Below, one piece after another: positions 14,709 to 22,234 of a DNA stretch of 23,261 nt. The stretch lies in NCBI GenBank assembly GCA_001774245.1, contig MEZF01000047.1:42272-65532 (forward strand). The letters run 5' to 3'. The DNA is from Candidatus Bathyarchaeota archaeon RBG_13_52_12 (GTDB taxonomy: Archaea > Thermoproteota > Bathyarchaeia > TCS64). The translations under genes and the position numbers were made by a program. The notes under the pieces were generated by a model. The model saw only the letters and a program-made list of their open reading frames with translations, had not been told where the DNA came from and made no database searches. Position 1 is the first letter of the stretch; every line of letters starts with the position of its first letter.

Positions 14709-15017
14709 ATGGGTAAGAAGAAGGTACTGAGCGAGAAGGACCTAAGGGAGATGGTTCTCCCCAGCAAGAACGACGTACTAGGCGTCGTCCAGAAGATGCT
14801 GGGCTTCGACCGTGTAATGGTGAAGTGTCAAGACGGAAACATACGAGTCTGCCGCATCAGAGGTAAGATGAAGCGCCGCACCTGGATAAGGGAAGGGGAC
14901 ATCGTCCTAGTTAGCCCCTGGGACTTCCAGCGCGAGGAGCGAGGCGAGATATTCTGGCGCTACACCCAGAACCAGGTAGATGAGCTCAAGCAAAAAGGCA
15001 TCTTGAAAGTAGAGTGA
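14709..15017 (+). CDS. eif1A: Translation initiation factor aIF1A
   Basis: aIF1A binds the A-site region of the small ribosomal subunit and helps start-codon selection. The 102-residue protein shows the eIF1A OB-fold: VLGVVQKMLGFDRVMVKCQDG, then RVCRIRGKMKRRTWIREGDIV with the typical basic RNA-binding patch, and the closing VSPWDFQ. The lysine-rich N-terminus (MGKKK) matches the family. An earlier in-frame ATG at 14682 was rejected because it lies at or before the predicted transcription start and has no ribosome site, whereas 14709 has GAGGT at good spacing. It heads the run continuing into the RIO1 kinase 12 bases later. Confidence 0.96.
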   Translation: MGKKKVLSEKDLREMVLPSKNDVLGVVQKMLGFDRVMVKCQDGNIRVCRIRGKMKRRTWIREGDIVLVSPWDFQREERGEIFWRYTQNQVDELKQKGILKVE

Positions 15018-15029
15018 GCTGATTTCCAC

Positions 15030-15824
15030 GTGCCCAGCCAGAACAAGATGGAACGAAAGGCCGACAAACTGCAGAGGAGATATGAAGAGACAGCCCTGAT
15101 GCTGAATAAGAACCAGGAAGAATTCAACGTCAGCGATGCAGTCTTCGACCGGCCCACTCTGGAGGGCGTTCTCAGACTCATACAGAAGAAGAAGATAGAC
15201 AAGATCAAGGGCGCCTTGAAGGCGGGTAAGGAGGCTCACATTTACTGGGGTACCGCCCCAAATGGGACCGAGATCGCAGTCAAGATATACTACACTACCT
15301 CAGCTGAGTTCCGCAAGGGTATGATGAGGTACATAGAAGGCGACCCAAGGTTCAAGCGAATTCGAACCGACCCCAAGAGCCTGGTCTACACTTGGACCCA
15401 GAAGGAGTTCAGCAACCTCCAGCTCGCCGAGCAAGGAGGCGTAAACGCACCCCGCCCGATAGATTTTCTACGGAACATCCTCGTCATGACCTTCATCGGG
15501 GTCGACGGCGTCCCGGCTCCTCTTTTAAGGGAACTGCCCTTGGAGAATCCCGACGACTTTTACGATAAGCTCACAGACGAGATGAGGACACTATACCAGA
15601 AATCGGGACTCGTCCATGGAGATCTTAGCGAGTACAACATCATGGTCTGGGAGAAGAAGCCGGTAATCTTCGATGTTAGCCAAGCCATGCTCGCGAACCA
15701 TCCCCTCGCCCCCAGCCTCCTCCAACACGACGTGGAAACCATCAACACATACTTTGCGAAGCTGGGTGTCGAGGTATACGACAATAAAGAGTTAGAGGAG
15801 TGGGTGAAGAGTGGAGAAGCGTAA
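15030..15824 (+). CDS. rio1: RIO1-type atypical serine/threonine protein kinase
   Basis: RIO kinases act late in small-subunit ribosome maturation. Key parts of this 264-residue protein are a degenerate P-loop GALKAGKEAHIYWG (61-74), the ATP-binding lysine K85 in AVKIY, the hinge MTFIG (153-157), the catalytic loop HGDLSEYN (196-203) and the metal-binding FDVSQA (214-219, Asp215). Presence of the GKEA-type loop and HGDLSEYN places it in RIO1 rather than RIO2, and no winged-helix N-terminal domain is present. The start is GTG at 15030. Its 3' end overlaps the KH-protein gene by 14 bases, matching the functional link between RIO1 and Pno1/Dim2 in ribosome assembly. Confidence 0.95.
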   Translation: MPSQNKMERKADKLQRRYEETALMLNKNQEEFNVSDAVFDRPTLEGVLRLIQKKKIDKIKGALKAGKEAHIYWGTAPNGTEIAVKIYYTTSAEFRKGMMRYIEGDPRFKRIRTDPKSLVYTWTQKEFSNLQLAEQGGVNAPRPIDFLRNILVMTFIGVDGVPAPLLRELPLENPDDFYDKLTDEMRTLYQKSGLVHGDLSEYNIMVWEKKPVIFDVSQAMLANHPLAPSLLQHDVETINTYFAKLGVEVYDNKELEEWVKSGEA

Positions 15825-16401
15825 CTACACTAGGATACCCCACGACAGGGTCGGCGTCCTAATCGGACCAGAGGGTAAAGTGAAGAGCCGCATAGAAAAG
15901 ACATTCAACGTCAACCTCGTAGTCGATAGTGAATCCGGCAACGTCGAGACTATCCTCAACTCCGACCAGTCGGATGTCTCCGTCATCTTCACCGTCGCCA
16001 ATATAGTCAAAGCCATTGGTAGGGGCTTCAGCCCCAATCGCGCCATGATGCTCAACAATGAAGACTTCGACCTCGCAATCATCGACCTAGAAGAGGTCGT
16101 TGGACCGAGTCACAACGCTCAGGAGAGGGTCAAGGGACGCATTATTGGCAAGGAGGGAAGGAGTAGAGCCCTAATCGAAGAGTTGACCGAGACATACATC
16201 AGCGTCTATGGGAGCACCGTCGCCATAATAGGCAACATCGAGGCCCTCCCGACGGCGCGTGAGGCAGTAATGATGCTCATCAGGGGAAGCTTCCACAAGA
16301 CCGTATACAACTACCTCTTCGCCTACCGCCGTCAGCTCAAGAAGGACCGAGGCGAGATCTGGTACGACCAGCCCCCACCCGCGTCCGAGAGGAAGGAATA
16401 A
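15811..16401 (+). CDS. Dim2/Pno1-like KH-domain RNA-binding protein
   Basis: The 196-residue protein has two KH domains. KH1 covers about residues 8-75 with GPEG (19-22) as its GxxG-type RNA loop; KH2 covers about 100-165 with GKEG (113-116) in KGRIIGKEGRSRALIEELT. This tandem-KH layout and length match archaeal Pno1/Dim2 homologues, which bind the 3' end of small-subunit rRNA during processing. The GTG start at 15811 lies inside the end of the RIO1 gene. The C-terminal tail is charged and proline-containing. Known partnership of Dim2 with RIO1 supports the call. It has no enzymatic motif. Confidence 0.92.
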   Translation: MEKRNYTRIPHDRVGVLIGPEGKVKSRIEKTFNVNLVVDSESGNVETILNSDQSDVSVIFTVANIVKAIGRGFSPNRAMMLNNEDFDLAIIDLEEVVGPSHNAQERVKGRIIGKEGRSRALIEELTETYISVYGSTVAIIGNIEALPTAREAVMMLIRGSFHKTVYNYLFAYRRQLKKDRGEIWYDQPPPASERKE

Positions 16402-16402
16402 A

Positions 16403-18070
16403 ATGACACAGACACAGGAGACAGAGTACCAGGCAGTCAGCCCCAGCGACTTCTTCTACCGCAACAGGGAGATCGCAGGCTTTAGCAACCCCAGCAGAGC
16501 CATCTACGTCGGCGTCAGAGAGATCCTTGAGAACAGCCTAGATGCCTGCGAGTCCGCCCAGATCCCCCCCGAGATCTATGTACGAATCACTGAGCTAAGC
16601 AGCAGCGGCGGCGAGAATGGGACCGCCGTTTACCTCCTAAGGATACAAGACAACGGCACCGGCGTCCCCGCCGAGGAGATACCTGCCTGCTTCGCCCAGG
16701 TATTCTATGGCTCTAAATACACCCTCAAGCAGAACCGAGGCACCTTCGGCATGGGCGGTAAGATGACTATCCTATATGGTCAGATCACCACCCACAAGCC
16801 CGTCATCGTCACCTCGAGCACCGGGGACGAGATCCATGAATATGAGATGATGATGGACATCCAGAAGAACCAGCCTCAAGTCCTCAGACACACTACACTC
16901 GCAAACGAGAAGGGATGGTGCGGTACGATAGTCGAACTACAGATCGAGGGTGACTACCCCCGCATCATGAGTCGTATGATAGAGTACATCCGCCAGACCG
17001 CGATGGTCAATCCCTACGCGGATATAACATTCATCGACCCCAAGAACCGCCTATACCGCTTCGAGAGGGGCACCACCCAGATGCCCCCCGTTCCGCTGAG
17101 GGTTAAGCCCCACCCTCACGGCATAGACGTGGAGACCCTACGTAGGATGCTGCTCATCACAAAGTCCCGCGACATGAAGAACTTCATGATGGACCAGTTT
17201 CAGGGTGTCGGTCCCAAGACTGCGGAGAAGTTCCTCGCCTTCGCCGAGATAAAACGTGAAACAAAGCCCCCCAACCTCTCATCCGACGAGATAGTAAAGC
17301 TCGTTCGGGCCGCGAAGGATTTCCAGGAATTCTACCGCCCCGACCCCAGCTGCCTCAGCCCAATCGGACCCGACCTACTGGAGACGGGCATAAGGAAGGA
17401 GCTCGGCCTCACAGAAGACGACTTCATAAAGACTGTGCAGCGCCCCCCCGCTACCTATAGTGGCTACCCATTCATAGTCGAGGCAGCAGTCGTCGCTGGA
17501 CCAACTGTCCGCAAGATCGGACAGGGCATAACTCTCTACAGGTTCGCAAACCGCATCCCCTTACTATTCGACGAGTCGAGTTGTGTCACATACAAGGTAA
17601 TCTCTAAAGACATTAACTGGAGAACCTACAACGTCCAGCAGGAGACCCCTCTTGTTGTAGCGATCCACCTTTGCTCGACGAAGATCCCCTACAAAAGCGT
17701 CGGAAAGGAATTCCTCGCGGATCAGGTTGAGGTCGAGAAAGAGATCACGAACGCAATCAGGGAGGCGGCGCGCGACCTGCGCATATTCATCAGTCGAAGC
17801 GTGAAGATGGAGAAGCAGAAGCACCGACTCAATATATTCAGCAAATATCTCCCCGTGATCGCGGAGTTCGCTATGAGGCTCGGCGAAAAAACCGACATGC
17901 CCAACATCAAGAAGCTCCTCAACGAAATACTGGTGGTCAACCTGCAGGAGGAAGAGGAGGAGAATGGTAACGGTGAGGAAAACGGAAACAGGGTTCTACC
18001 GCCTCCCGAGGAAGAAACACCTGAGGTGGAGCTAGAGGAGGAGAAGATCGATGGCAAAGAGGATAAGTGA
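16403..18070 (+). CDS. top6B: DNA topoisomerase VI subunit B
   Basis: Top6B is the ATPase subunit of the A2B2 type IIB topoisomerase that relaxes and decatenates DNA. The GHKL fold is complete: ENSLDAC (43-49, Mg-binding N44), DNGTG (83-87) and the lid motif GTFGMGGKM (113-121). An H2TH segment contains GVGPKTAEKFL (268-278). The transducer domain carries the switch lysine, K427, in STKIPYK. A strongly acidic, glutamate-rich tail follows from about residue 515 to 555. Length of 555 is slightly above the usual size, because of this tail. ATG at 16403 has GGAAGGA six bases upstream and is only one base after the KH gene. The last 20 bases overlap top6A. Confidence 0.97.
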   Translation: MTQTQETEYQAVSPSDFFYRNREIAGFSNPSRAIYVGVREILENSLDACESAQIPPEIYVRITELSSSGGENGTAVYLLRIQDNGTGVPAEEIPACFAQVFYGSKYTLKQNRGTFGMGGKMTILYGQITTHKPVIVTSSTGDEIHEYEMMMDIQKNQPQVLRHTTLANEKGWCGTIVELQIEGDYPRIMSRMIEYIRQTAMVNPYADITFIDPKNRLYRFERGTTQMPPVPLRVKPHPHGIDVETLRRMLLITKSRDMKNFMMDQFQGVGPKTAEKFLAFAEIKRETKPPNLSSDEIVKLVRAAKDFQEFYRPDPSCLSPIGPDLLETGIRKELGLTEDDFIKTVQRPPATYSGYPFIVEAAVVAGPTVRKIGQGITLYRFANRIPLLFDESSCVTYKVISKDINWRTYNVQQETPLVVAIHLCSTKIPYKSVGKEFLADQVEVEKEITNAIREAARDLRIFISRSVKMEKQKHRLNIFSKYLPVIAEFAMRLGEKTDMPNIKKLLNEILVVNLQEEEEENGNGEENGNRVLPPPEEETPEVELEEEKIDGKEDK

Positions 18071-19145
18071 GGCGGAGAGGCAACGCGAGGCTGTCGATAA
18101 GGCCTTGAAGCAGCTTGGCTCACTCGTCTACGACCAGATCGACCAAGGCGAGTTCCCTTGGGTTATGATGCAGAGCAGAAGCATTGACAACATACAGTAC
18201 GACCCTCACGCCCGCCAGTATATCCTCGGCGACAGGATGGTCAAGCGCCACAGCAGGAACATAAAGCACATCCGCCCCTTCACACAGCTTGTCTGGACTG
18301 CTTGGTTCGCCAGAGAGCTCGTCAAGCAGAGGAAGACAAGTACACTTAGGGAGGCCTATTACTCGGCCAGAGGCCAGAGAGACATTGAATACACCGACCA
18401 GCAGGAGTCGGATAATATAATCACGGACCTTGAGGTAGCGCTGAACAAGGCGAGAGAGGACTTCAACATCTACCCCGAGGAGAGGAGCGCAATATTTGGG
18501 GATATAACCATCGAGTATACTGTCCCTGGTTATGAGGGGCGCCGCACCAACCTCACGGACCACCCAGACGGCATCATGGTCGGACCCGCAGTGACGAGTA
18601 GCGAGTTCATCGAAACCACAGCTAATAAGATATTAGTCGTGGAGAAGGGCGCAATGTTCACCCGCCTCGTCGAGGAGCAGGCCCACAAGAAGTTCAACGC
18701 CATCCTCATCCACACCGCAGGGCAGAGCCCACGCAGCACCCGCAGCATAATACACCGCCTCAATAAAGACTGGGGGATACCAGTCTACATATTCACTGAC
18801 GGAGACCCGTGGGGCGTCCACATCGCCCAGGTCATCTGCTCGGGTTCAGCAAACGCTGCCCACCTTAGAGGCCTCACAACCCCCGATGCCAAATGGATAG
18901 GCGTCTGGGCAAGCGACATCATCACTTATAAGCTGCCCACCGAGAACCTCACAGACTTCGACAAGAAGAGGCTCACCGAGCTCCAGGCCGATCCACGCTA
19001 CAACGAGGACCCTTGGAGGAAGGAGATAGAGCTATTCATCAAGATACAGAAGAAAGCGGAGCTCGAGGCCTTCAGTCGCTACGGCCTCACTTACATCGTT
19101 GACAAGTACTTACCAGAGAAGCTCGGAGCACCCCCAGCCACTTAA
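18051..19145 (+). CDS. top6A: DNA topoisomerase VI subunit A (Spo11-like)
   Basis: Top6A makes and reseals the double-strand break, attaching to DNA through a tyrosine. The winged-helix (CAP) domain carries TLREAYYSARG (98-108), with catalytic Tyr104 (Tyr103 adjacent). The Toprim domain shows the metal-binding glutamate E198 in VVEKGAMF and the DGD pair (250-252) in FTDGDPWG. At 364 residues it is family-typical and looks intact. ATG at 18051 overlaps the top6B coding sequence by 20 bases and is preceded by GGAGGAG, ensuring balanced synthesis of both subunits. The stop codon lies inside a TATA-like box used by the next gene. Confidence 0.97.
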   Translation: MAKRISEAERQREAVDKALKQLGSLVYDQIDQGEFPWVMMQSRSIDNIQYDPHARQYILGDRMVKRHSRNIKHIRPFTQLVWTAWFARELVKQRKTSTLREAYYSARGQRDIEYTDQQESDNIITDLEVALNKAREDFNIYPEERSAIFGDITIEYTVPGYEGRRTNLTDHPDGIMVGPAVTSSEFIETTANKILVVEKGAMFTRLVEEQAHKKFNAILIHTAGQSPRSTRSIIHRLNKDWGIPVYIFTDGDPWGVHIAQVICSGSANAAHLRGLTTPDAKWIGVWASDIITYKLPTENLTDFDKKRLTELQADPRYNEDPWRKEIELFIKIQKKAELEAFSRYGLTYIVDKYLPEKLGAPPAT

Positions 19146-19149
19146 ATAG
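19140..19149 (+). promoter_or_regulatory. Candidate TATA box overlapping the top6A stop codon
   Basis: ACTTAAATAG begins within the last top6A codon and includes its TAA. Its centre is about 33 bases before the ATG at 19178, predicting a leader of only about seven bases. It would allow the membrane protein and nucleotidyltransferase genes to be expressed apart from topoisomerase VI. Confidence 0.5.
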
Positions 19150-19177
19150 CCCTTCGGCTGAATCCTAATTAGGAACC

Positions 19178-19372
19178 ATGTCCGACGGATTCCAAATCTC
19201 CTATACACGGGTCATCGTCTCGGTCTTCGGTCTTGCCCTGCTCGTCATCGGCGGCGCGTTGACTTACTTCTCCATCACGGCCGATGGGGCGGCTGCCTCC
19301 CGGTCTTACACTCCTCTTGGGTTCCTCGTGGCTATCCTCGGCATCTTCCTACTGATATCGAAGGATGCGTGA
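19178..19372 (+). CDS. Small two-helix membrane protein of unknown function
   Basis: The 64-residue product has two clear hydrophobic helices, at about 11-32 and 46-61, joined by a small polar loop (ITADGAAASRSY). I recognise no family or motif. The ATG at 19178 follows a good TATA-like box but no ribosome site, fitting a near-leaderless message. Its end overlaps, or lies one base before, the start of the sugar nucleotidyltransferase gene, so the two are probably co-translated. A link to cell-envelope glycan or glycolipid synthesis is a guess based only on that pairing. Confidence 0.7.
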   Translation: MSDGFQISYTRVIVSVFGLALLVIGGALTYFSITADGAAASRSYTPLGFLVAILGIFLLISKDA

Positions 19373-19373
19373 C

Positions 19374-20126
19374 ATGTCCCTCAAGGGTGTGGTCCTGGCG
19401 GGCGGCGAGGGGACGAGGTTCAGGCCCCTCACCTACTACTTCCAGAAGTGCATGATACCTGTCGGGGAGGAGCAGAAGCCAATCCTCGACTACATACTCC
19501 GCCTGCTCCGCTACCACGGCATCAAGAAGACCGTCCTACTAGTCGGCTACAAGCACCAGCAGATCGAGAACTACTTCGACCACGGTGAGCGGTTCGGCGT
19601 CGAGATGACCTACGTTCTTGACGACCCCAACCTTAAGGGAAGCGCCAACGCCATACTCAACGCATATCATAAGGGAGCAATTACGGACGAAGACACCCTC
19701 GTCATCTACTACGGAGATATAATAAGCAGCCTCGACATCGGCGCCATGGTGAATCACCACAAGAGCAAGAACGCTGAGGCGACCCTCGCCCTCGCCCGTC
19801 GCTACAATATTAGCGTCGGTAAGGCCGAGCTCGACGGCACACGGGTAACTAAATTTATTGAGAAACCAGATCTAATGCAGCCAATAAGTATTGGTATCCT
19901 GACCCTGAGTGGCTCCGTACTTAAGGAGATGACAAGGCTCCAGCAGCAAGGGCCGTTTCGGAGCTTTGACCTAATGGGTGACGTAATCAGCTACCTGGTT
20001 CAAAAGGGTCGCCACGTAGAGGCATACCTCACCGACGCCTTCTGGTATGATGTTGGAAGCATCGAGCGATACGAAAGGTTGAGCCCCGAGAAGCTTAGCG
20101 AGGTCATGGGATTCCTCCTAAAGTAG
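19374..20126 (+). CDS. Sugar-phosphate nucleotidyltransferase, catalytic domain only
   Basis: This 250-residue GT-A-type enzyme should join a sugar 1-phosphate to a nucleoside triphosphate. The nucleotide loop is LAGGEGTRFRPLT near the N-terminus, with the conserved lysine following in QKCMIP. The acidic metal site is in YYGDIIS, the sugar-binding EKPD comes after TRVTKFI, and the closing motif is FWYDVGSIERY. In contrast to the next gene there is no left-handed beta-helix domain. ATG at 19374 was preferred to ATG at 19365 because GAAGGA (19360-19365) then has normal spacing. Glucose, mannose or N-acetyl-sugar specificity and the nucleotide (dTTP, UTP, GTP) cannot be decided by eye. Confidence 0.9.
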   Translation: MSLKGVVLAGGEGTRFRPLTYYFQKCMIPVGEEQKPILDYILRLLRYHGIKKTVLLVGYKHQQIENYFDHGERFGVEMTYVLDDPNLKGSANAILNAYHKGAITDEDTLVIYYGDIISSLDIGAMVNHHKSKNAEATLALARRYNISVGKAELDGTRVTKFIEKPDLMQPISIGILTLSGSVLKEMTRLQQQGPFRSFDLMGDVISYLVQKGRHVEAYLTDAFWYDVGSIERYERLSPEKLSEVMGFLLK

Positions 20127-20156
20127 AACTTGTATCCCATATCATCATTACAGAAG

Positions 20157-20166
20157 TTTCTTAAAC
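20157..20166 (+). promoter_or_regulatory. Candidate TATA box of the second nucleotidyltransferase
   Basis: TTTCTTAAAC lies about 39 bases before the ATG at 20201. It predicts transcription near 20188 and a 13-base leader that includes GGTGAG (20191-20196) as ribosome site. The gene can therefore be expressed separately from the first nucleotidyltransferase. Confidence 0.5.
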
Positions 20167-20200
20167 TGACTATAGTCATCCATAACCGTCGGTGAGCTTT

Positions 20201-21289
20201 ATGAAGGCATTAGTCCTCGCGGGCGGCCTCGGCACCCGCCTTAGACCTTTAAGCTGCACGAGACCCAAGATGCTGTTCCCCATCGGGGAGCAGCCTCTTA
20301 TGGACTGGACGCTGAAGAACCTCTCCCAGGGCGGGGTTGACACCGTCGTCATGGCGGTAAACTATATGGCGGAGGCCTTGGTGCGGTATCTCGGCCCCAC
20401 CAAGTACGACCTTGGAATCATCTACAGTCGGGAGAATCGTCCTCTAGGTACTGGCGGACCAATAAGGAAGGCAAGGGAACTCCTCAACGGTGAGCCATTC
20501 CTCGTGATGAACGGGGATATCATCTCCGACATAGACATCAGGCGCCTCATCGATTACCACAAGGCGAAACGTGGCTTAGCGACCGTCGCCCTGACAGCCG
20601 TCTCTGACCCAAGCAGGTATGGTGCTGTTGAGCTCGACTGGGAGGGACGAATAACCCGATTCGTTGAGAAGCCGGAGAGGGGGAAAGAGCCGAGTAACCT
20701 AATCAACGCGGGCATATACGTCCTCGACCCCAAGATATTTGAGTATATCCCCGATGGACGCGCAGTCAGCATAGAGCGAGAAGTCTTTCCGGTCCTTGCC
20801 AATGAACGCAAGCTCTTTGGCTTCGAATTCCACGGCCTCTGGACGGACATTGGCACCCCAGACGACTATCTTAGAGCCAACCAGATAATACTGAGCAAGT
20901 ACGAGGGTGTCAAGCTCGGGGAGGGCGCCAAGTTAGACCCGAGCGCAAAGATGCTCACCCCATGCTACATCGGTCCAGAGGCTGAGATCGGTGCAGATAG
21001 CCTCATAGGGCCAAACACAACCATCAGCGACCACGTCCTGATTGGTAAGGGGTGCCGCATCGAGAACAGCATACTATTCGCCGGAGCTGCGATAGGCGAC
21101 TACTCCTCGGTAAAGAACGCTATAATCGGCGAACAAGCCATCCTTGAGCGTTGGGTTAAGGTCGAGTCGGGAAGCCTTGTCGGCGATTACTCGATGATAA
21201 GGGACAGCGTCACTATAACTGATGGCGTCAGCATCTGCCCGAGCAAGGAAGTCAGCGATAGCATCCTTGAGCGCCGTCAGGTGATGTAG
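20201..21289 (+). CDS. Sugar-phosphate nucleotidyltransferase with left-handed beta-helix domain
   Basis: The 362-residue protein has an N-terminal nucleotidyltransferase domain (about 1-225): LAGGLGTRLRPLSCTRPKMLFPIG at the start, MNGDIISDID for metal binding, VEKPERG, NAGIYV, and WTDIGTPDDY. It is followed by hexapeptide-repeat left-handed beta-helix sequence (about 235-355; for example IGPEAEIGADSLIGPNTTIS). Mannose-1-phosphate guanylyltransferase or glucose-1-phosphate uridylyl/thymidylyltransferase are the likely activities. The helix domain might carry acetyltransferase activity or only serve oligomerisation. ATG at 20201 was chosen over GTG at 20192 because GGTGAG overlaps the latter. 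It supplies activated sugars for glycans, glycoproteins or glycolipids. Confidence 0.92.
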   Translation: MKALVLAGGLGTRLRPLSCTRPKMLFPIGEQPLMDWTLKNLSQGGVDTVVMAVNYMAEALVRYLGPTKYDLGIIYSRENRPLGTGGPIRKARELLNGEPFLVMNGDIISDIDIRRLIDYHKAKRGLATVALTAVSDPSRYGAVELDWEGRITRFVEKPERGKEPSNLINAGIYVLDPKIFEYIPDGRAVSIEREVFPVLANERKLFGFEFHGLWTDIGTPDDYLRANQIILSKYEGVKLGEGAKLDPSAKMLTPCYIGPEAEIGADSLIGPNTTISDHVLIGKGCRIENSILFAGAAIGDYSSVKNAIIGEQAILERWVKVESGSLVGDYSMIRDSVTITDGVSICPSKEVSDSILERRQVM

Positions 21290-21496
21290 TAGGCCTGCTT
21301 TTCAGCAAAAATAGCGTTAGGGGTGTCGCACCCGTTAGACGGTCTCAAGCTTGTATTCACAGACGACACCTAGATACTCATTAGCCCCAATTGCACCGAA
21401 CCAATTTTCAGGTCTATGATGAGACTGATAACCAACCAATAGTTAACAAGCTAATTTCTGAGAACAATAGGCTGATAGAAAATACCGCAAAGACAC
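21290..21496. other. AT-rich convergent intergenic region with possible short reading frames
   Basis: This 207-base gap separates convergent genes and is richer in A+T than either. Two plus-strand frames read like protein: one ends at 21371-21373 (…LKLVFTDDT), and a TTG frame at 21391-21507 would encode 38 residues whose second half (IVNKLISENNRLIENTAK) has coiled-coil-like spacing and runs slightly into the end of the isomerase gene. They may be pieces of one decayed gene, or chance in A+T-rich sequence. An ATGATGA/CTGA pair near 21416 looks superficially like a C/D-box RNA but lacks proper spacing. Confidence 0.25.
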
Positions 21497-22186
21497 TCAG
21501 TGCCTGAGGCTTCGCGCCAGGTCCAGGAGAGCCGCCTGTGGGTCTTTTGCCTTGACGACCCCGGATGCGACGAGTATCCCCTCCGCGCCTAACTTCTGAG
21601 CAGCTACAACGTCCTCCCCATTCGTCACACCCGCGCCGCAGAGTACCCTGATCTTCGAGTTCACATGCTTTATAGCGGTAACGGCGCCGGAGACGACCTC
21701 GGGCTTCGCCTTAGACACTGATATGCCACTGCCGATTAATTCTGGCGGCTCAATGGCGATGGCTTCAGGGGAGAAGGCAGCTACCTGCCTCCCCTTCTCG
21801 ACGGTATCGACGCAGATAACAGTCACCAGGTCGGCCTCGCGTGCACGCTTAACCGTGGCCTTGATGACTTCAAGTGGGAGCTGCCTCTCACTGTGGTTGA
21901 TTAGAGTCCCTACACACCCCGCCTCCGCCACCGACTCTGGGAGGACGTGGCCAGTGAACTGCCCCATCCCCACGGGATCGACGTGCTGCGCGAAGACCGG
22001 TGTCTCGCTGCTGTCTATGACAATCTTCAAGTCAGCGAGCTGGGGGGCAACAGCGATGCTCGCTCCTGTTTTTATATGGACCTGCTCCGCGGTCTTCGCG
22101 AGCCTAACAGCGTTCTCCCCCATCCCCTCCCTATAGGTCTTAAGGTTGACGAGGATTAAGGGGTATTTAACAAGGATTGCCTCCAT
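21497..22186 (-). CDS. tpiA: Triosephosphate isomerase, archaeal type
   Basis: TIM interconverts dihydroxyacetone phosphate and glyceraldehyde 3-phosphate. The 229-residue protein is the short archaeal form. Active-site residues are visible: N14 and K16 in VNLKTY, the electrophilic histidine H98 in LINHSE, and the general base E146 in AIEPPELIGSG, followed by the phosphate-binding loops VSKAKPE and CGAGV...ASGVVKAKDP. The start is taken as ATG at 22186, matching other archaeal TIMs; an in-frame GTG at 22210 would add eight residues and cannot be excluded. The gene follows the membrane-anchored protein by about 48 bases in the same direction and is probably co-transcribed. Glycerol kinase elsewhere in the window could feed this triose pool. 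Confidence 0.96.
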   Translation of the reverse strand: MEAILVKYPLILVNLKTYREGMGENAVRLAKTAEQVHIKTGASIAVAPQLADLKIVIDSSETPVFAQHVDPVGMGQFTGHVLPESVAEAGCVGTLINHSERQLPLEVIKATVKRAREADLVTVICVDTVEKGRQVAAFSPEAIAIEPPELIGSGISVSKAKPEVVSGAVTAIKHVNSKIRVLCGAGVTNGEDVVAAQKLGAEGILVASGVVKAKDPQAALLDLARSLRH

Positions 22187-22234
22187 GCTAGCATCGGTCA
22201 GTAGAGTCACACGGCCCCTATTGAGCCTTCTTGG

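Noticed and set aside
21414..21485. C/D-box guide RNA suggested by ATGATGA followed by CTGA elements
   Set aside because: The first CTGA comes only two bases after the C-like box, leaving no guide, and no C' box with normal spacing was found.
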